A model generated the notes under the pieces. That model worked only from the letters and a program-made list of their open reading frames with translations. It was not told the DNA's origin and did no database searches. A stretch of DNA of 64,000 nt from Campylobacter curvus (lineage in GTDB: Bacteria; Campylobacterota; Campylobacteria; Campylobacterales; Campylobacteraceae), in NCBI RefSeq assembly GCF_013372125.1, contig NZ_CP053826.1, positions 806,001 to 870,000 on the forward strand, given 5' to 3'. Positions 36,452 to 46,207 of this stretch are shown in pieces. The translations under genes were made by a program, and so were the position numbers. Numbering within the stretch: position 1 is the first letter of the stretch; the number at the start of each line of letters is the position of its first letter.

Positions 36452-36481
36452 CACTCCTCAATTCAAATCAAAGGAACAAAC

Positions 36482-36874
36482 ATGAACAAGGTATTATTGT
36501 CATTGATAGCTACTGCTTCATTAGCGTTGGCAGCTGTAAATTTAAACACTGCTACTAAAGAGGAGCTCATGAGCTTGGATGGTATAGGAAGCTCTAAGGC
36601 AGATGCCATAATAGAGTATAGGAAGGCAAACAAATTCAACTCCATAGAGGATCTAAAGAAAGTAAATGGCATAGGTGACAAGACATATGAAAATTTAAAA
36701 TCAGATATTTCTACCTCAGGAGATACTAGCATAAAAGAAAAAGCTAAAAAGCAAAAAGATAAAGTAAAAGAGACCAAAGAAAAGATAAAGAGTAAGGCAG
36801 AAGATAAAAGTAAAGACATAAAAGAAGATACGAAGAGCAAGACTAAAAAGATGAAAGAGAAGATGGTAGGGTGA
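36482..36874 (+). CDS. Secreted ComEA-like helix-hairpin-helix protein with Lys-rich tail
   Basis: A 130-residue protein with a signal peptide (residues 1-17, SLALAAVN) and the ComEA core VNLNTATKEELMSLDGIG followed by SKADAIIEYRKANKF and KVNGIGDKTYENLK, i.e. two HhH motifs that bind DNA without sequence preference. The last about 45 residues are almost only Lys, Glu, Asp and Ser (KEKAKKQKDKVKETKEKIKS), an unusual highly basic helix. ComEA proteins bind incoming DNA in the periplasm during natural transformation, so a competence role is likely. It stands alone after the rRNA operon. Confidence 0.88.
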   Translation: MNKVLLSLIATASLALAAVNLNTATKEELMSLDGIGSSKADAIIEYRKANKFNSIEDLKKVNGIGDKTYENLKSDISTSGDTSIKEKAKKQKDKVKETKEKIKSKAEDKSKDIKEDTKSKTKKMKEKMVG

Positions 36875-37975
36875 TATAGAATAGATATAAAGCAGTAGTG
36901 AAATAGGTGGGGGGGGTTAAGTATATTTTAGGTATTTGTTAGTGAAAAAATTAGTGTAAGTGTTGTGGGATTATAAAGAAGTGGGTAATTTTAAAAAGTG
37001 TTGATTTTTAAAATTATAGATACTCTAGCATAGTTAAATTTTATTAGCTATTACCACCGTTGTATTTGTGGTTTGCGAGCGCACAAGCACAAAGCAAAAG
37101 CTAAAAGACATAAGCTGATCGCTATTTGATACACCTAGCTTTTAGCTACTTCTTAAAAAGCCATAAACAAACAAAGTGTAGCAGACCAGTTGTTCCTGGA
37201 GTAAGTAAAATTTGCGAAGTAACAAAATAAATGAACATTTCGCGAATCTTATTTCCTTTAGGAGTGGCTTAGCACAGATCCTGACGGCGTTTTAAAGGAA
37301 TCTTTTCGCTCAACTGTAAAGTAGAAGCGAAAAAATGAGCAACGCGTACTAAAAGGTATTTCTAGGAGAAGCTAAGCGGCTGAGTAAAAACTACTCGGTC
37401 CTTCGGGCTTCCCCAATCTCTCGTTTCGTTTCACTACTCAAATGCTATTCGCGAATTCCTTGCTAGCAGAGTGCGGGAGTGAGTAGCTCAACATATAGCA
37501 TGATTTTTTCTACTTCGACTTCGTCTTGTGGCTTTTCAAGACGCAATACTTCGCTCGCAGTTGCGAGCAGACGGCGGTCAGCCTTACAACTTCCCTGCCT
37601 CGCAACGAAGTTTTTTGCTTTGCAACTCTTCGAGAAGTTTCGACTTCGTCTCATAACTCAAGCAGAGCATTACGAGTGCTTAGCACGCTCTACTTGCAGT
37701 TGCAAGACGAAGCGAAGCAATGTAAAAATCGGCGGTGATAAGCTCGCTAATAAGATTTGACTACACTATAGCATTTAAAATTTTAGAAATCAACATTTTT
37801 TAAAACAGAGCTATCTTAAAATATTACACTTTGTTAAAATAAAAATCTATAAATTTGACTAGTTTAAATCCCACAAAACACTATTAAAATTATAGTTAAA
37901 ATTACAAAATTTAATTTATAAATTATTAAAATATCAATATAATTACCCGAATACATAAAAATTTAAAGGAAATCT
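36875..37975. other. 1.1-kb region without genes, rich in inverted repeats
   Basis: No frame here looks coding: the longest open frames are repetitive and overlap each other on both strands. The first part has a G8 run (36909-36916) and T/A-rich DNA. Inverted pairs include GCTAAAAG / CTTTTAGC (about 37095-37146), TTGCGAA / TTCGCGAA (about 37211-37246), GCTCGCAGTTGCGAGC (about 37552-37567), and several GAAGTTTCGACTTC-like stems (about 37634-37648). The GCGAAG and TTTTAGC motifs recall the rRNA-operon elements, but no full copy is present. It may hold decayed repeats or an unrecognised RNA. I could not match tmRNA, SRP RNA, 6S or RNase P signatures. Confidence 0.6.
37938..37943 (+). promoter_or_regulatory. 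Candidate -10 box for ribB
   Basis: TATAAT in a T/A-rich context, 33 bases before the ribB ATG; AAAGGA follows. No FMN riboswitch was seen. Confidence 0.5.
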
Positions 37976-38995
37976 ATGTCTTTTGGTAAAGTTATACAAG
38001 CGATCGAAGATATAAAAAACGGCAAAATGATCGTCATGGTTGATGATGAAGACCGCGAGAACGAGGGCGATTTGATATTTGCAGCGAGCATGAGCGACAC
38101 TCAAAAGGTAAATTTCGCTATCACGCACGCAAAAGGGGTGCTGTGCCTAGCGATGGATGAAGCCAACGCGAAGAGGCTTGATCTTCCGCTCATGGTGGCA
38201 AAAAATACATCCAGCCATGAGACCGCATTTACCGTTACTATCGATGCCAAAGAGGCTGTTACGGGAGTCAGCGCATACGAGCGGGATATGACGATGAGGC
38301 TTGCGGCAGATGTTGATTCTCGTCCCAATGATTTCGTAAGGCCCGGGCACATATTCCCCCTTATCGCCAAAAAAGGCGGCGTGCTAGTTAGGACCGGACA
38401 CACCGAAGGCTCGGTCGATCTTTGTAGGCTTGCAGGCATCACTCCTATGGCGGCGATTTGTGAGATCGTAAAAGATGACGGGACGATGGCTAGACGCGAT
38501 TATTTGGAGGAATTTTGTAAAAGATATGACCTCAATATGATAGCCGTTTCAGACCTCGTCGAGTATCGTTTGAGTCATGAAAGCCTGATAAAAGTCGGCG
38601 AGAAGACGCCTGTAAAGATCGCCGGATACGACGCATTCAGATACGGTATCACCGATCATAAAGGCAAAGAGCATGCAGCTTTTGTATTTGGTGAAATTTC
38701 ACAAACGGCTAATGTAAAATTTCAAAAATCAGTAAAAGACTACGAGCTTTTAAGCTCTCCTAAATTTTCCGATCTACTCAAAAATATAGAATTTTTAAAC
38801 AAAAATAACGGCGTACTCATATTTTTAGATAGCGAAAAGATGACTTCAAATTCTACGAAAGACTATGGCATTGGCGCGCAGATTTTAAAACATTTTGGCG
38901 TAAAAGAGATCGAGCTGATAACTTCAAATAAAAATAAAGAATTTATAGGTATCAGTGGATTTGGGCTTGATATAAAAGGTTACAAGGATATTTAA
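37976..38995 (+). CDS. ribB: 3,4-dihydroxy-2-butanone 4-phosphate synthase with degenerate RibA half
   Basis: Makes the four-carbon precursor of riboflavin from ribulose 5-phosphate. The N-terminal RibB domain (residues about 1-200) is intact: VDDEDRENEGDLI (acidic loop), RPGHIFPL and RTGHTEGSVDL. The C-terminal about 135 residues align in shape with GTP cyclohydrolase II but contain no cysteine, so the zinc site is lost and GTP cyclohydrolase activity is not expected. Such RibBA proteins with a dead RibA half are common in Campylobacterota. Length 339. Confidence 0.93.
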   Translation: MSFGKVIQAIEDIKNGKMIVMVDDEDRENEGDLIFAASMSDTQKVNFAITHAKGVLCLAMDEANAKRLDLPLMVAKNTSSHETAFTVTIDAKEAVTGVSAYERDMTMRLAADVDSRPNDFVRPGHIFPLIAKKGGVLVRTGHTEGSVDLCRLAGITPMAAICEIVKDDGTMARRDYLEEFCKRYDLNMIAVSDLVEYRLSHESLIKVGEKTPVKIAGYDAFRYGITDHKGKEHAAFVFGEISQTANVKFQKSVKDYELLSSPKFSDLLKNIEFLNKNNGVLIFLDSEKMTSNSTKDYGIGAQILKHFGVKEIELITSNKNKEFIGISGFGLDIKGYKDI

Positions 38996-39094
38996 AAAAT
39001 TTTGAAAAATATTTAAATTTATGTTTATTTTACGTTTATTTTTAGCTACAAAGTTGTAAGATATCAAAATAATTTCATAAAAAAGGATATGTCG

Positions 39095-41062
39095 ATGAGA
39101 TCCATAACCAACAAAATAGCACTCATGCTATTGATTGCGTTATTTATCGCGTTTGCAGCTATATCAGCTGCTAGTTACTACACGGCCGAGAGTAAAGTCG
39201 TTGATCTTGTTGTCCAAAATCAAGATCAAATTTTAAAAGATGTTAAGGCGGTCACGGATACCTTTTTTGAGGAGTATACCGATGCGTCAAAGAGGTTTGC
39301 AAAAAAGATAGAGAATACTCCTAACGACGAGCAAAGCCTTTTGGCCGAGATCAAATTTCAAAAGGGACAAACCAGTTATTTGGTAGGAGATCTTTATTTT
39401 GGTAGAGATAGTGACGGCTATTTTTTCCAATCAGACGGCACAAGTTTAAAGCCTGATGTCGATAACTTCGATCCTAGAAAGCGCTCTTGGTATATCGCTG
39501 CTAAAGAAAAGGGCGGCGCCATATACAGTGAGCCTTACATAGAGGCGGTCAATAAAAAGCTAGTCATGAGCTTTGCCGCACCGGTTTATAAAGACGGTAA
39601 ATTTGCAGGAGTATCGGCTATCGATCTAAAGATAGAAGATCTTAGCAAGAAAATTCTTGATATGGGTAAAACTAAATATAGCTATGTTTATATCATGCAT
39701 AAAAATGGTGTGGTTTTGATACATAGTAACCCTGAAATAATAGGCAAAGTTGTTGACTTTAGTAAAACGGTTTCAACAAAGTTTAAAGATGGTGATTTTG
39801 ATGAAAATGGCTTGATTTCTTACGTAAATCCTCAAGGTAAGAACGTAATGGCTAGAACTTTACCGATAAATGATGAGGGCTGGTTGGTCGTAGCGGCAAT
39901 GGGAACGGATACCTTTTCTAGCAATACTCTCCCCCTCCTAAAAACCCAAATAGCCCTTGCCGTTATCTTCATCATCGCTCTTTCGGTATTTGTCTATTTC
40001 TTACTCAAAAAATCACTAAGTCCTATAAAGACCATACAAGAAAAGCTAAACGAAGTGTTCGCCTTCATCACTCATGAAGCAAAAGCTCCCGAGAAACTAG
40101 AGATAAACACTAATGATGAATTTGCTCAAATGAGTGGCAGCATCAATCAAAATATAGATAAAGTGATAGCTGGCATCAAAAAAGACAGCACCATGATAGA
40201 TGAGCTAAACAATGTAGCAAACATGATGATAAGAGGAAATTTAGGAGCTAAAATTTCATCTGATCCAAATAACCCTGCATTGATGGAGCTAAAAAACCTA
40301 CTAAATACTTTCTTTGCTTCCATATCTGAAAACCTAAAGAGCATAGTAAGCGTATTAAGCTCATATACCAAAAACGACTTCACTGCTAAAGTAGAGCTCA
40401 AAGACGGTATAGAAAGCGATATCAAAGATATGATAATGGGCGTCAAGTCTATGGGTGAAGTAGTATGCGAGATGCTAAAAGGAAATTTAGCTGAAGCTCA
40501 GTCTCTTGAAGAAAAGGCAAATGTATTAGCTCAGTCTATGAAAGAGCTGACAGATGGAGCGAACATACAAGCAAATTCACTTCAAGAAAGTGCAGCTGCA
40601 GTAGAGCAGATGTCTAGCTCAATGAACGCCATAAGCCAAAAAGCTCAAGATGTCACAAGACAATCCGAAGAGATTAAAAACATCATAGTGATAATTAGAG
40701 ACATAGCAGATCAAACAAATCTTCTAGCACTAAATGCCGCAATAGAAGCAGCCAGGGCGGGAGAGCATGGTAGAGGCTTTGCAGTAGTTGCCGATGAAGT
40801 AAGAAAACTAGCAGAGAGGACTCAAAAGAGCTTAGGAGAGATAGAAGCTAATGCAAATGTCTTGGCTCAAAGCATAAACGAGATGAGTGAATCTATAAGA
40901 GAGCAAGCAGAAGGCATAAATATGATAAATCAATCTGTTTCTCAAATAGATAACCTAACTCACAAGAACATACAAATCATAGGCAAGACGAATGAAGTGA
41001 CATCCGAGGTAGATGATATGGCTAAGCTCATAGTCACTGATGTAAGGAAGAAGAAATTTTAG
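39095..41062 (+). CDS. Methyl-accepting chemotaxis protein with dCache sensor
   Basis: A 655-residue transmembrane chemoreceptor. TM1 about 8-28; a periplasmic dCache domain (about 30-275, with [33 protein letters not shown]-like [12 protein letters not shown]); TM2 about 283-305; HAMP; then a signalling hairpin with the conserved tip [41 protein letters not shown]. The last residues are VRKKKF, without a CheR pentapeptide. The start is ATG 39095 (AAGGA 7 bases upstream) rather than ATG 39089, which directly abuts it. The ligand is unknown, often an amino acid or organic acid. A terminator follows. Confidence 0.93.
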   Translation: MRSITNKIALMLLIALFIAFAAISAASYYTAESKVVDLVVQNQDQILKDVKAVTDTFFEEYTDASKRFAKKIENTPNDEQSLLAEIKFQKGQTSYLVGDLYFGRDSDGYFFQSDGTSLKPDVDNFDPRKRSWYIAAKEKGGAIYSEPYIEAVNKKLVMSFAAPVYKDGKFAGVSAIDLKIEDLSKKILDMGKTKYSYVYIMHKNGVVLIHSNPEIIGKVVDFSKTVSTKFKDGDFDENGLISYVNPQGKNVMARTLPINDEGWLVVAAMGTDTFSSNTLPLLKTQIALAVIFIIALSVFVYFLLKKSLSPIKTIQEKLNEVFAFITHEAKAPEKLEINTNDEFAQMSGSINQNIDKVIAGIKKDSTMIDELNNVANMMIRGNLGAKISSDPNNPALMELKNLLNTFFASISENLKSIVSVLSSYTKNDFTAKVELKDGIESDIKDMIMGVKSMGEVVCEMLKGNLAEAQSLEEKANVLAQSMKELTDGANIQANSLQESAAAVEQMSSSMNAISQKAQDVTRQSEEIKNIIVIIRDIADQTNLLALNAAIEAARAGEHGRGFAVVADEVRKLAERTQKSLGEIEANANVLAQSINEMSESIREQAEGINMINQSVSQIDNLTHKNIQIIGKTNEVTSEVDDMAKLIVTDVRKKKF

Positions 41063-41086
41063 AGTAGTAATAAAAAACTAAATGAT

Positions 41087-41124
41087 CTGACAGCTTTGCG
41101 GTGCGACAAGGCTGTCAGGTTTTA
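41087..41124 (+). terminator. Rho-independent terminator after the chemoreceptor
   Basis: CTGACAGC / GCTGTCAG perfect 8-bp stem (41087-41094 and 41111-41118), with inner pairing CTTTGCGG / GCGACAAG partly filling the loop, followed by GTTTT. Confidence 0.75.
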
Positions 41125-41139
41125 GGATAGGAGCTGATC

Positions 41140-41562
41140 ATGCAAGAGTGGGCTTTATGGGCATTAGCTTCTGCGGTATTTGCCGCACTGACTGCTATAT
41201 TTGCAAAGATCGGCATCGAGGGCATAGACTCGAATTTTGCCACTTTTATAAGGACGCTAGTCATAGTAGTAGCCTTGATCCTTTTTCTCACATACGCTAA
41301 AAAATGGCAATCCCTTGAAACCTTGAGCGCAAAAAACTGGCTATTTTTGATACTTTCGGGTCTTGCTACCGGGGCATCGTGGCTGGCGTATTTTAAAGCA
41401 CTTCAAATAGGCAAGGCGTCCCAGGTCGCGCCGATAGATAAATTTAGCCTCGTTTTGGTCGTCGTTTTTGCCGTGATATTTCTGGGGGAGCGTCCTAATA
41501 TCAAAGAGTGGCTGGGTATCGCACTCATTACGAGTGGCGTTTTCGTGCTGGTTTTTAAGTAA
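41140..41562 (+). CDS. Half-size EamA (DMT) transporter
   Basis: A 140-residue inner-membrane protein with a single EamA repeat of about five helices (about 5-25, 36-50, 66-84, 95-113, 120-139). Motifs AIFAKIGIEGIDSNFATFIRT and ASWLAYFKALQIGKASQVAPIDKFS are typical. Full EamA carriers have two repeats, so this form must pair with itself or a partner. Start ATG 41140 with GGA upstream. The substrate is unknown. Confidence 0.87.
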   Translation: MQEWALWALASAVFAALTAIFAKIGIEGIDSNFATFIRTLVIVVALILFLTYAKKWQSLETLSAKNWLFLILSGLATGASWLAYFKALQIGKASQVAPIDKFSLVLVVVFAVIFLGERPNIKEWLGIALITSGVFVLVFK

Positions 41563-41655
41563 ATTTTTGCGTCTAAATTTTGGTGGCAATAGAGTGTAAT
41601 AAAATTTTGTTTTATTAAAATAACGCCGAATAAAATCAAATTTCAGAGGAAAAAT

Positions 41656-42411
41656 ATGCTAGAAATTTTACGTTTCACTGACGAAAAGTCGGATAAGTTT
41701 TGGAAAATCGAGGCGCTCGGGTGCGAATTTGCTTTAAACTGGGGCAAATTTGGCACGAGCGGCAGATATGAGATAAAGGAGTTTGACAGCGAGCCAGAGT
41801 GCGAAAAGCAGGCGCAAAAGCTGCTTGCCTCCAAGCTAAAAAAGGGCTACGCGCGCAGCGAGCTTCCCAGCGGACATCTTTACTTTGACACCGATGAATT
41901 CGGGCTTCATCCGCTCACGAGCCATCCAAATTTTAGGCGGTATTTTTCAGATGCGATCTACTATGACGAGTGCGACGAGGAAGCTCCTTTTGGCAGCGAT
42001 GACGGCAATGACGCGTTTAAATCGCTGCAAGAGGCGTTTCGCAAGGGCGATGTGCAGGCGCTTAAATTCGTGCGAGATTTGTTAGAGCGCGAGTGGGACT
42101 TCACCTATCTGCCACCGGATAAAAATCAAAGCGACGAGGAGCTAAAAGGCCTCGCAAAGCGTGATTTTAATGGGCTTTTGGGCGATCAGATCATGTATAG
42201 CAACGATCAAGTCATCATCGCCATTGCATTTGGCGAGATCAAAATTTCTGGCAAGATGAGCGATAAAAATTTAGCCCTCTTGGCGCTTGACTCTATGGAG
42301 CGCATAGAGCGGCTAAACCGCCTAGTTTGGGGACACGCGGGCGATGAGTCGTTTTATGCTGCGACCATGCGCCGCGACCTGATGAAATTTATGGCGGAGC
42401 AGTTGGGGTAA
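41656..42411 (+). CDS. WGR-domain protein
   Basis: A 251-residue soluble protein. Residues about 5-80 are a WGR domain (FWKIEALGCEFALNWGKFGTSGR, then EPECEKQAQKLLASKLKKGY), a fold shared with MolR-like bacterial proteins and eukaryotic PARPs. Residues about 85-250 are acidic and unfamiliar (DECDEEAPFGSDDGNDAF, then a helical end). It carries AGAGGAAAAAT before ATG 41656. It stands between a transporter and ogt. No function is known to me, but WGR proteins often act near nucleic acids. Confidence 0.82.
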   Translation: MLEILRFTDEKSDKFWKIEALGCEFALNWGKFGTSGRYEIKEFDSEPECEKQAQKLLASKLKKGYARSELPSGHLYFDTDEFGLHPLTSHPNFRRYFSDAIYYDECDEEAPFGSDDGNDAFKSLQEAFRKGDVQALKFVRDLLEREWDFTYLPPDKNQSDEELKGLAKRDFNGLLGDQIMYSNDQVIIAIAFGEIKISGKMSDKNLALLALDSMERIERLNRLVWGHAGDESFYAATMRRDLMKFMAEQLG

Positions 42412-42467
42412 ATTTGCGCTAAGTTTATCAAAAAATTTTGCGAACAAGCCATCTTCATCCGTAGGGT

Positions 42468-42932
42468 TCATTTTGCTAAATTCGCCCTCTCATGCTCCAA
42501 AAGCCAAATTTTGGTCGCGAGCCCATCGCCGCCAGAGTATCCGCCAAGCCCGTTTGCGGCGACCACTCGGTGGCAGGGGATGATGATGGGGATTTTATTT
42601 TTGGCGTTTGCCGAGCCTGCCGCGCGGTATGCCCGCTCTTTGCCCGTCATCTGCGCGAGCTGCGCGTAAGTGATCGTCTCGCCGTATGGGATTTTGAGCA
42701 AATTTTCATAGACGCTTTTTTGAAATGCTGTGCCGCTGATGTTTAGCTTTGTGGTGAAAATTTTAAGCTCGCCTTTAAAATACTGCGCGAGTTCGCTTAA
42801 ACAAAGCTTTAAATTTGCATCCGTCACGTCCGTTTTGATAAATTCTCGCACAAAATTTAGCTCGCAAACTCCGCTCTCATCGCCGCATATCTCTAAAACC
42901 CCGATCGGCGAGTCAAAATAAGCCTTTTGCAA
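42468..42932 (-). CDS. ogt: Methylated-DNA-protein cysteine methyltransferase
   Basis: Suicide repair of O6-methylguanine. The 154-residue protein has the C-terminal catalytic domain with YGETITYAQLAQMTGKERAYR, the active-site PCHRVV (Cys) and NGLGGYSGG; the N-terminal half is short and divergent as in Ogt. It is transcribed against acnB. Confidence 0.92.
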   Translation of the reverse strand: MQKAYFDSPIGVLEICGDESGVCELNFVREFIKTDVTDANLKLCLSELAQYFKGELKIFTTKLNISGTAFQKSVYENLLKIPYGETITYAQLAQMTGKERAYRAAGSANAKNKIPIIIPCHRVVAANGLGGYSGGDGLATKIWLLEHERANLAK

Positions 42933-43001
42933 AATCGCTCCTTTAAAATTTGATACGCTAAATTTAGCAAAATTTGCTTTATATTTTTATGTGTTTTTGA
43001 T

Positions 43002-43007
43002 AAAATA
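43002..43007 (+). promoter_or_regulatory. Candidate -10 box for acnB
   Basis: TAAAAT preceded by TTTTTGA, 25 bases before the acnB ATG; GGGAG lies 7 bases upstream of the start. Confidence 0.45.
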
Positions 43008-43031
43008 GGCGCAAAAAATAAGGGGAGAACG

Positions 43032-45854
43032 ATGGGCTTTTCATCAGAATACGAAAAACACGTGCGTGAGCGAGAGGCGCTTGGAGTGCCACCGTTGCCG
43101 TTAAATGCGGAGCAGACGCGTCAAGTTTGCGAGCTTTTGAGGCTTGGCGGACTAAGAGAAAGCGAGTGTCTTGGCCTGGCAAGTGGGCGCGCGCCGAGCT
43201 TTGAGCTAAACGATGAAAATTTAGGCAAGGTCTGGGAGGAGTTTGAGGAAAATGAAAAAGGGCAAATTTGGCTCGTAGATCTGCTCGCAAACCGCGTCCA
43301 GCCCGGCGTCGATGACGCAGCGAAAGTGAAGGCGGAATTTTTAAACGAGATTATAAATCATGACCTTGATATAAAAGGGCTTGATAAATTTGCCGCACTT
43401 AAAATGCTGGGAACGATGCTTGGCGGATACAATGTCATCGTGCTAATCGCCGCGCTTGATAGCCCCGACGAGGCGGTCGCTCGCGCAGCCTGTAATGAGC
43501 TAAAAAACATCATTTTCGTGCATGATTATTTTAACGACGTGCTAAATTTAAGCAAGCACAATAAATTTGCCCTCGAAGTCCTGCACTCGTGGGCTAGGGC
43601 GGAGTGGTTTTTGTCGCGCGAGAAGCTGCCCCAGCTCATCCGTGCGGTCGTTTTCAAGGTCGCAGGCGAGACCAACACCGACGATCTAAGCCCGGCTAGC
43701 GAGGCCTTCACGCGCTCTGACATCCCGCTACACGCAAACGCGATGCTCTCTAAACGCCAGCCGGGCAGCTTAGAGACGATAAAAGAGCTTAAAAAAAGCG
43801 GTCGCGAGGTCGTCTATGTGGGCGACGTGGTCGGCACGGGCAGTAGCCGAAAGAGTGGCATAAACTCGATCCAGTGGCATCTAGGGCGCGAGATAGAGGG
43901 CGTGCCGAATAAAAAAACGGGCGGCATCGTCATCGGTGGCGTGATCGCTCCGATATTTTTCAACACCGCCGAGGATAGCGGCGCACTGCCGATCGTCGCC
44001 GACGTGAGCGCACTCGAAACGGGCGATCTCATCGACATCTACCCGTATCGCGGCGAGATCGTGAGAGTAGGGCGAAGTGGCGAAGAGGGCGTAAATTTAA
44101 GTGATGAGAGTGACGAAAATGAGGGGCAAATTTACAGCGATAAGGCGTGTCTGGGTGCAGGAGCTAGCGCGTGTCAAAACGGCGCGCAAGGTCAAATTTA
44201 TGACGATACCGCAAATGGTTCGCATGCACAAGCTCCCGAGCTGGTCGCTAAATTTACCCTCTCGCCAAACACCCTGCTAGATGAGATTAGAGCCGGCGGG
44301 CGCATACCGCTCATCATTGGGCGCGGACTTTGCACGAAGGCTAGGGCGGCTCTAAATTTAGGCGCGGAGCAGATTTTCGCTAAGCCGGAGCAGCCAAAAG
44401 AGGACGTCGGCGGCTATACGCTCGCGCAAAAGATAGTCGGCAGGGCGTGCGGTGTGCAGGGCGTGCGAGCCGGCAGCTACGTAGAGCCGCTCACGCTCAC
44501 GGTCGGCTCGCAGGATACGACCGGGCCGATGACGCGCGACGAGATAAAGGAGCTGGCAAGCCTTGGCTTTTCGTGCGACTTCGTGCTGCAAAGCTTTTGC
44601 CATACGGCGGCGTATCCCAAGGCGAGCGACGCGATACTGCATAAAAATTTGCCAAAATTTATCAACTCTCGCGGCGGCGTGAGCTTGAAACCAGGCGATG
44701 GCGTCATCCACTCGTGGCTAAATCGCATGGTACTGCCCGACACGGTCGGTACGGGCGGGGATAGCCATACGCGCTTTCCTATCGGTATCAGCTTCCCGGC
44801 GGGTAGCGGGCTGGTGGCGTTTGCCGCGGTGCTGGGCGCTATGCCGCTAAATATGCCAGAGTCCGTGCTGGTGCGCTTCACGGGGCAACTGCAAGAGGGC
44901 ATCACGCTGCGAGACCTCGTCAATGCGATCCCCTACTACGCGATAAAGCGCGGGCTGCTAAGCGTCGAAAAGAAGGGCAAGAAAAACGTCTTTGCGGGTA
45001 AAATTTTAGAGATCGAGGGACTGGAAAATTTAAAGGTCGAGCAGGCTTTCGAACTTAGCGACGCCTCCGCCGAGCGCTCCGCCGCTGCGTGCGTGGTAAA
45101 TTTAGACATCAAGCCCGTGGTGGAGTATATCCGCTCAAATGTCGCGCTCATCGAAGCGATGATAAACGCGGGCTACGAGAGCCGCGCTACATTACAGCGT
45201 CGCCGCGAAAAGATGCTCGCGTGGCTGGAAAATCCGAGCCTTCTAAGGGCTGATAAGGACGCGAGATACGCCGAAGTGATCGAGATAAATTTAAATGAGA
45301 TCACCGAGCCGATACTGGCGTGCCCGAACGATCCCGACGATGTCGCGACGCTGGGCGAGATTTTGCGCGATGAAAGGCGGGCGAAAAATATCGACGAGGT
45401 TTTTGTGGGAAGCTGCATGACGAACATCGGGCACTACCGCGCTTTGGGCGAGATCTTAAAGGGCGAGGGGCAGATCCCTACGCGCCTTTGGGTCGTGCCG
45501 CCGACGAAAATGGATAAAGACACTCTCACGCAGGAGGGGTATTACAGCGTGTTTGGCGGGGCTGGCGCGCGTATAGAGGTGCCTGGCTGCTCGCTTTGCA
45601 TGGGTAATCAAGCCCGCGTGCGAGACGGCGCGGTGGTGTTCTCGACCTCGACGCGAAATTTCGACAATCGCATGGGCATGGGCGCGCAGGTGTATCTTGG
45701 CAGTGCCGAGCTGGCGGCGGTCTGCGCGATACTTGGCAGGCTGCCAAGCGTGGATGAATACATGCGAATCGTCCCGCAAAAGCTCGCTGGCAAGCAAGAG
45801 CAAATTTATCGGTATTTAAATTTTAACGAGATAGAAAATTTTGAGATCGGGTGA
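43032..45854 (+). CDS. acnB: Bifunctional aconitate hydratase B, enlarged
   Basis: Citrate-isocitrate isomerase of the TCA cycle, perhaps also 2-methylisocitrate dehydratase, with a 4Fe-4S cluster. Family motifs: HEAT-like start, [33 protein letters not shown], and cluster cysteines in [12 protein letters not shown] and [11 protein letters not shown]. It has 940 residues, about 75 more than E. coli AcnB. The surplus is an acidic insert at residues about 348-415 ([21 protein letters not shown] to HAQAPELV) between the swivel domain and the catalytic domains. Confidence 0.94.
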   Translation: MGFSSEYEKHVREREALGVPPLPLNAEQTRQVCELLRLGGLRESECLGLASGRAPSFELNDENLGKVWEEFEENEKGQIWLVDLLANRVQPGVDDAAKVKAEFLNEIINHDLDIKGLDKFAALKMLGTMLGGYNVIVLIAALDSPDEAVARAACNELKNIIFVHDYFNDVLNLSKHNKFALEVLHSWARAEWFLSREKLPQLIRAVVFKVAGETNTDDLSPASEAFTRSDIPLHANAMLSKRQPGSLETIKELKKSGREVVYVGDVVGTGSSRKSGINSIQWHLGREIEGVPNKKTGGIVIGGVIAPIFFNTAEDSGALPIVADVSALETGDLIDIYPYRGEIVRVGRSGEEGVNLSDESDENEGQIYSDKACLGAGASACQNGAQGQIYDDTANGSHAQAPELVAKFTLSPNTLLDEIRAGGRIPLIIGRGLCTKARAALNLGAEQIFAKPEQPKEDVGGYTLAQKIVGRACGVQGVRAGSYVEPLTLTVGSQDTTGPMTRDEIKELASLGFSCDFVLQSFCHTAAYPKASDAILHKNLPKFINSRGGVSLKPGDGVIHSWLNRMVLPDTVGTGGDSHTRFPIGISFPAGSGLVAFAAVLGAMPLNMPESVLVRFTGQLQEGITLRDLVNAIPYYAIKRGLLSVEKKGKKNVFAGKILEIEGLENLKVEQAFELSDASAERSAAACVVNLDIKPVVEYIRSNVALIEAMINAGYESRATLQRRREKMLAWLENPSLLRADKDARYAEVIEINLNEITEPILACPNDPDDVATLGEILRDERRAKNIDEVFVGSCMTNIGHYRALGEILKGEGQIPTRLWVVPPTKMDKDTLTQEGYYSVFGGAGARIEVPGCSLCMGNQARVRDGAVVFSTSTRNFDNRMGMGAQVYLGSAELAAVCAILGRLPSVDEYMRIVPQKLAGKQEQIYRYLNFNEIENFEIG

Positions 45855-45857
45855 GAG

Positions 45858-46043
45858 CTACGGGGGAAATTTAGTCGGGCTGGGATAGTAAAATTTAGGC
45901 TGATGGCCGTTAAATTTGTGGTCTGTGTAAAATTTACCGGCTAAATTTATCTCATAGTTGGCATTAAATTTTAGACCTATTGGCATCGCGATATAGCCGA
46001 TTGAAAATTTGCGGCAGTCAGCTCCCTCGCGTCTAAAAATCAT
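45858..46043 (-). pseudogene. Possible gene remnant in the acnB downstream gap
   Basis: A 61-codon open frame on the minus strand reads GYIAMPIGLKFNANYEINLAGKFYTD..., which looks protein-like (perhaps outer-membrane strand pattern) but has no good ribosome site and no recognised match. The rest of the 45855-46207 gap shows nothing else. It may be decay of an older gene. Confidence 0.3.
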
Positions 46044-46207
46044 CTGTGCTCGCTACGTAATTCCACGACTCGCTGATCGTCGCTACCGCCATCAAATCAG
46101 CTAAATTTAGGCACTCCAAAATACAAGCATTTCGTGCATAAATCAAGCGTAAAATTTATGAAATTCACAGTAAAATAAGCTCAAATTCTAACCCGAAAGG
46201 AGAAAAA

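Noticed and set aside
37463-37760. Overlapping frames of 63 to 93 codons in the gene-free region
   Set aside because: They occur on both strands over inverted repeats, with repetitive composition and no ribosome site.
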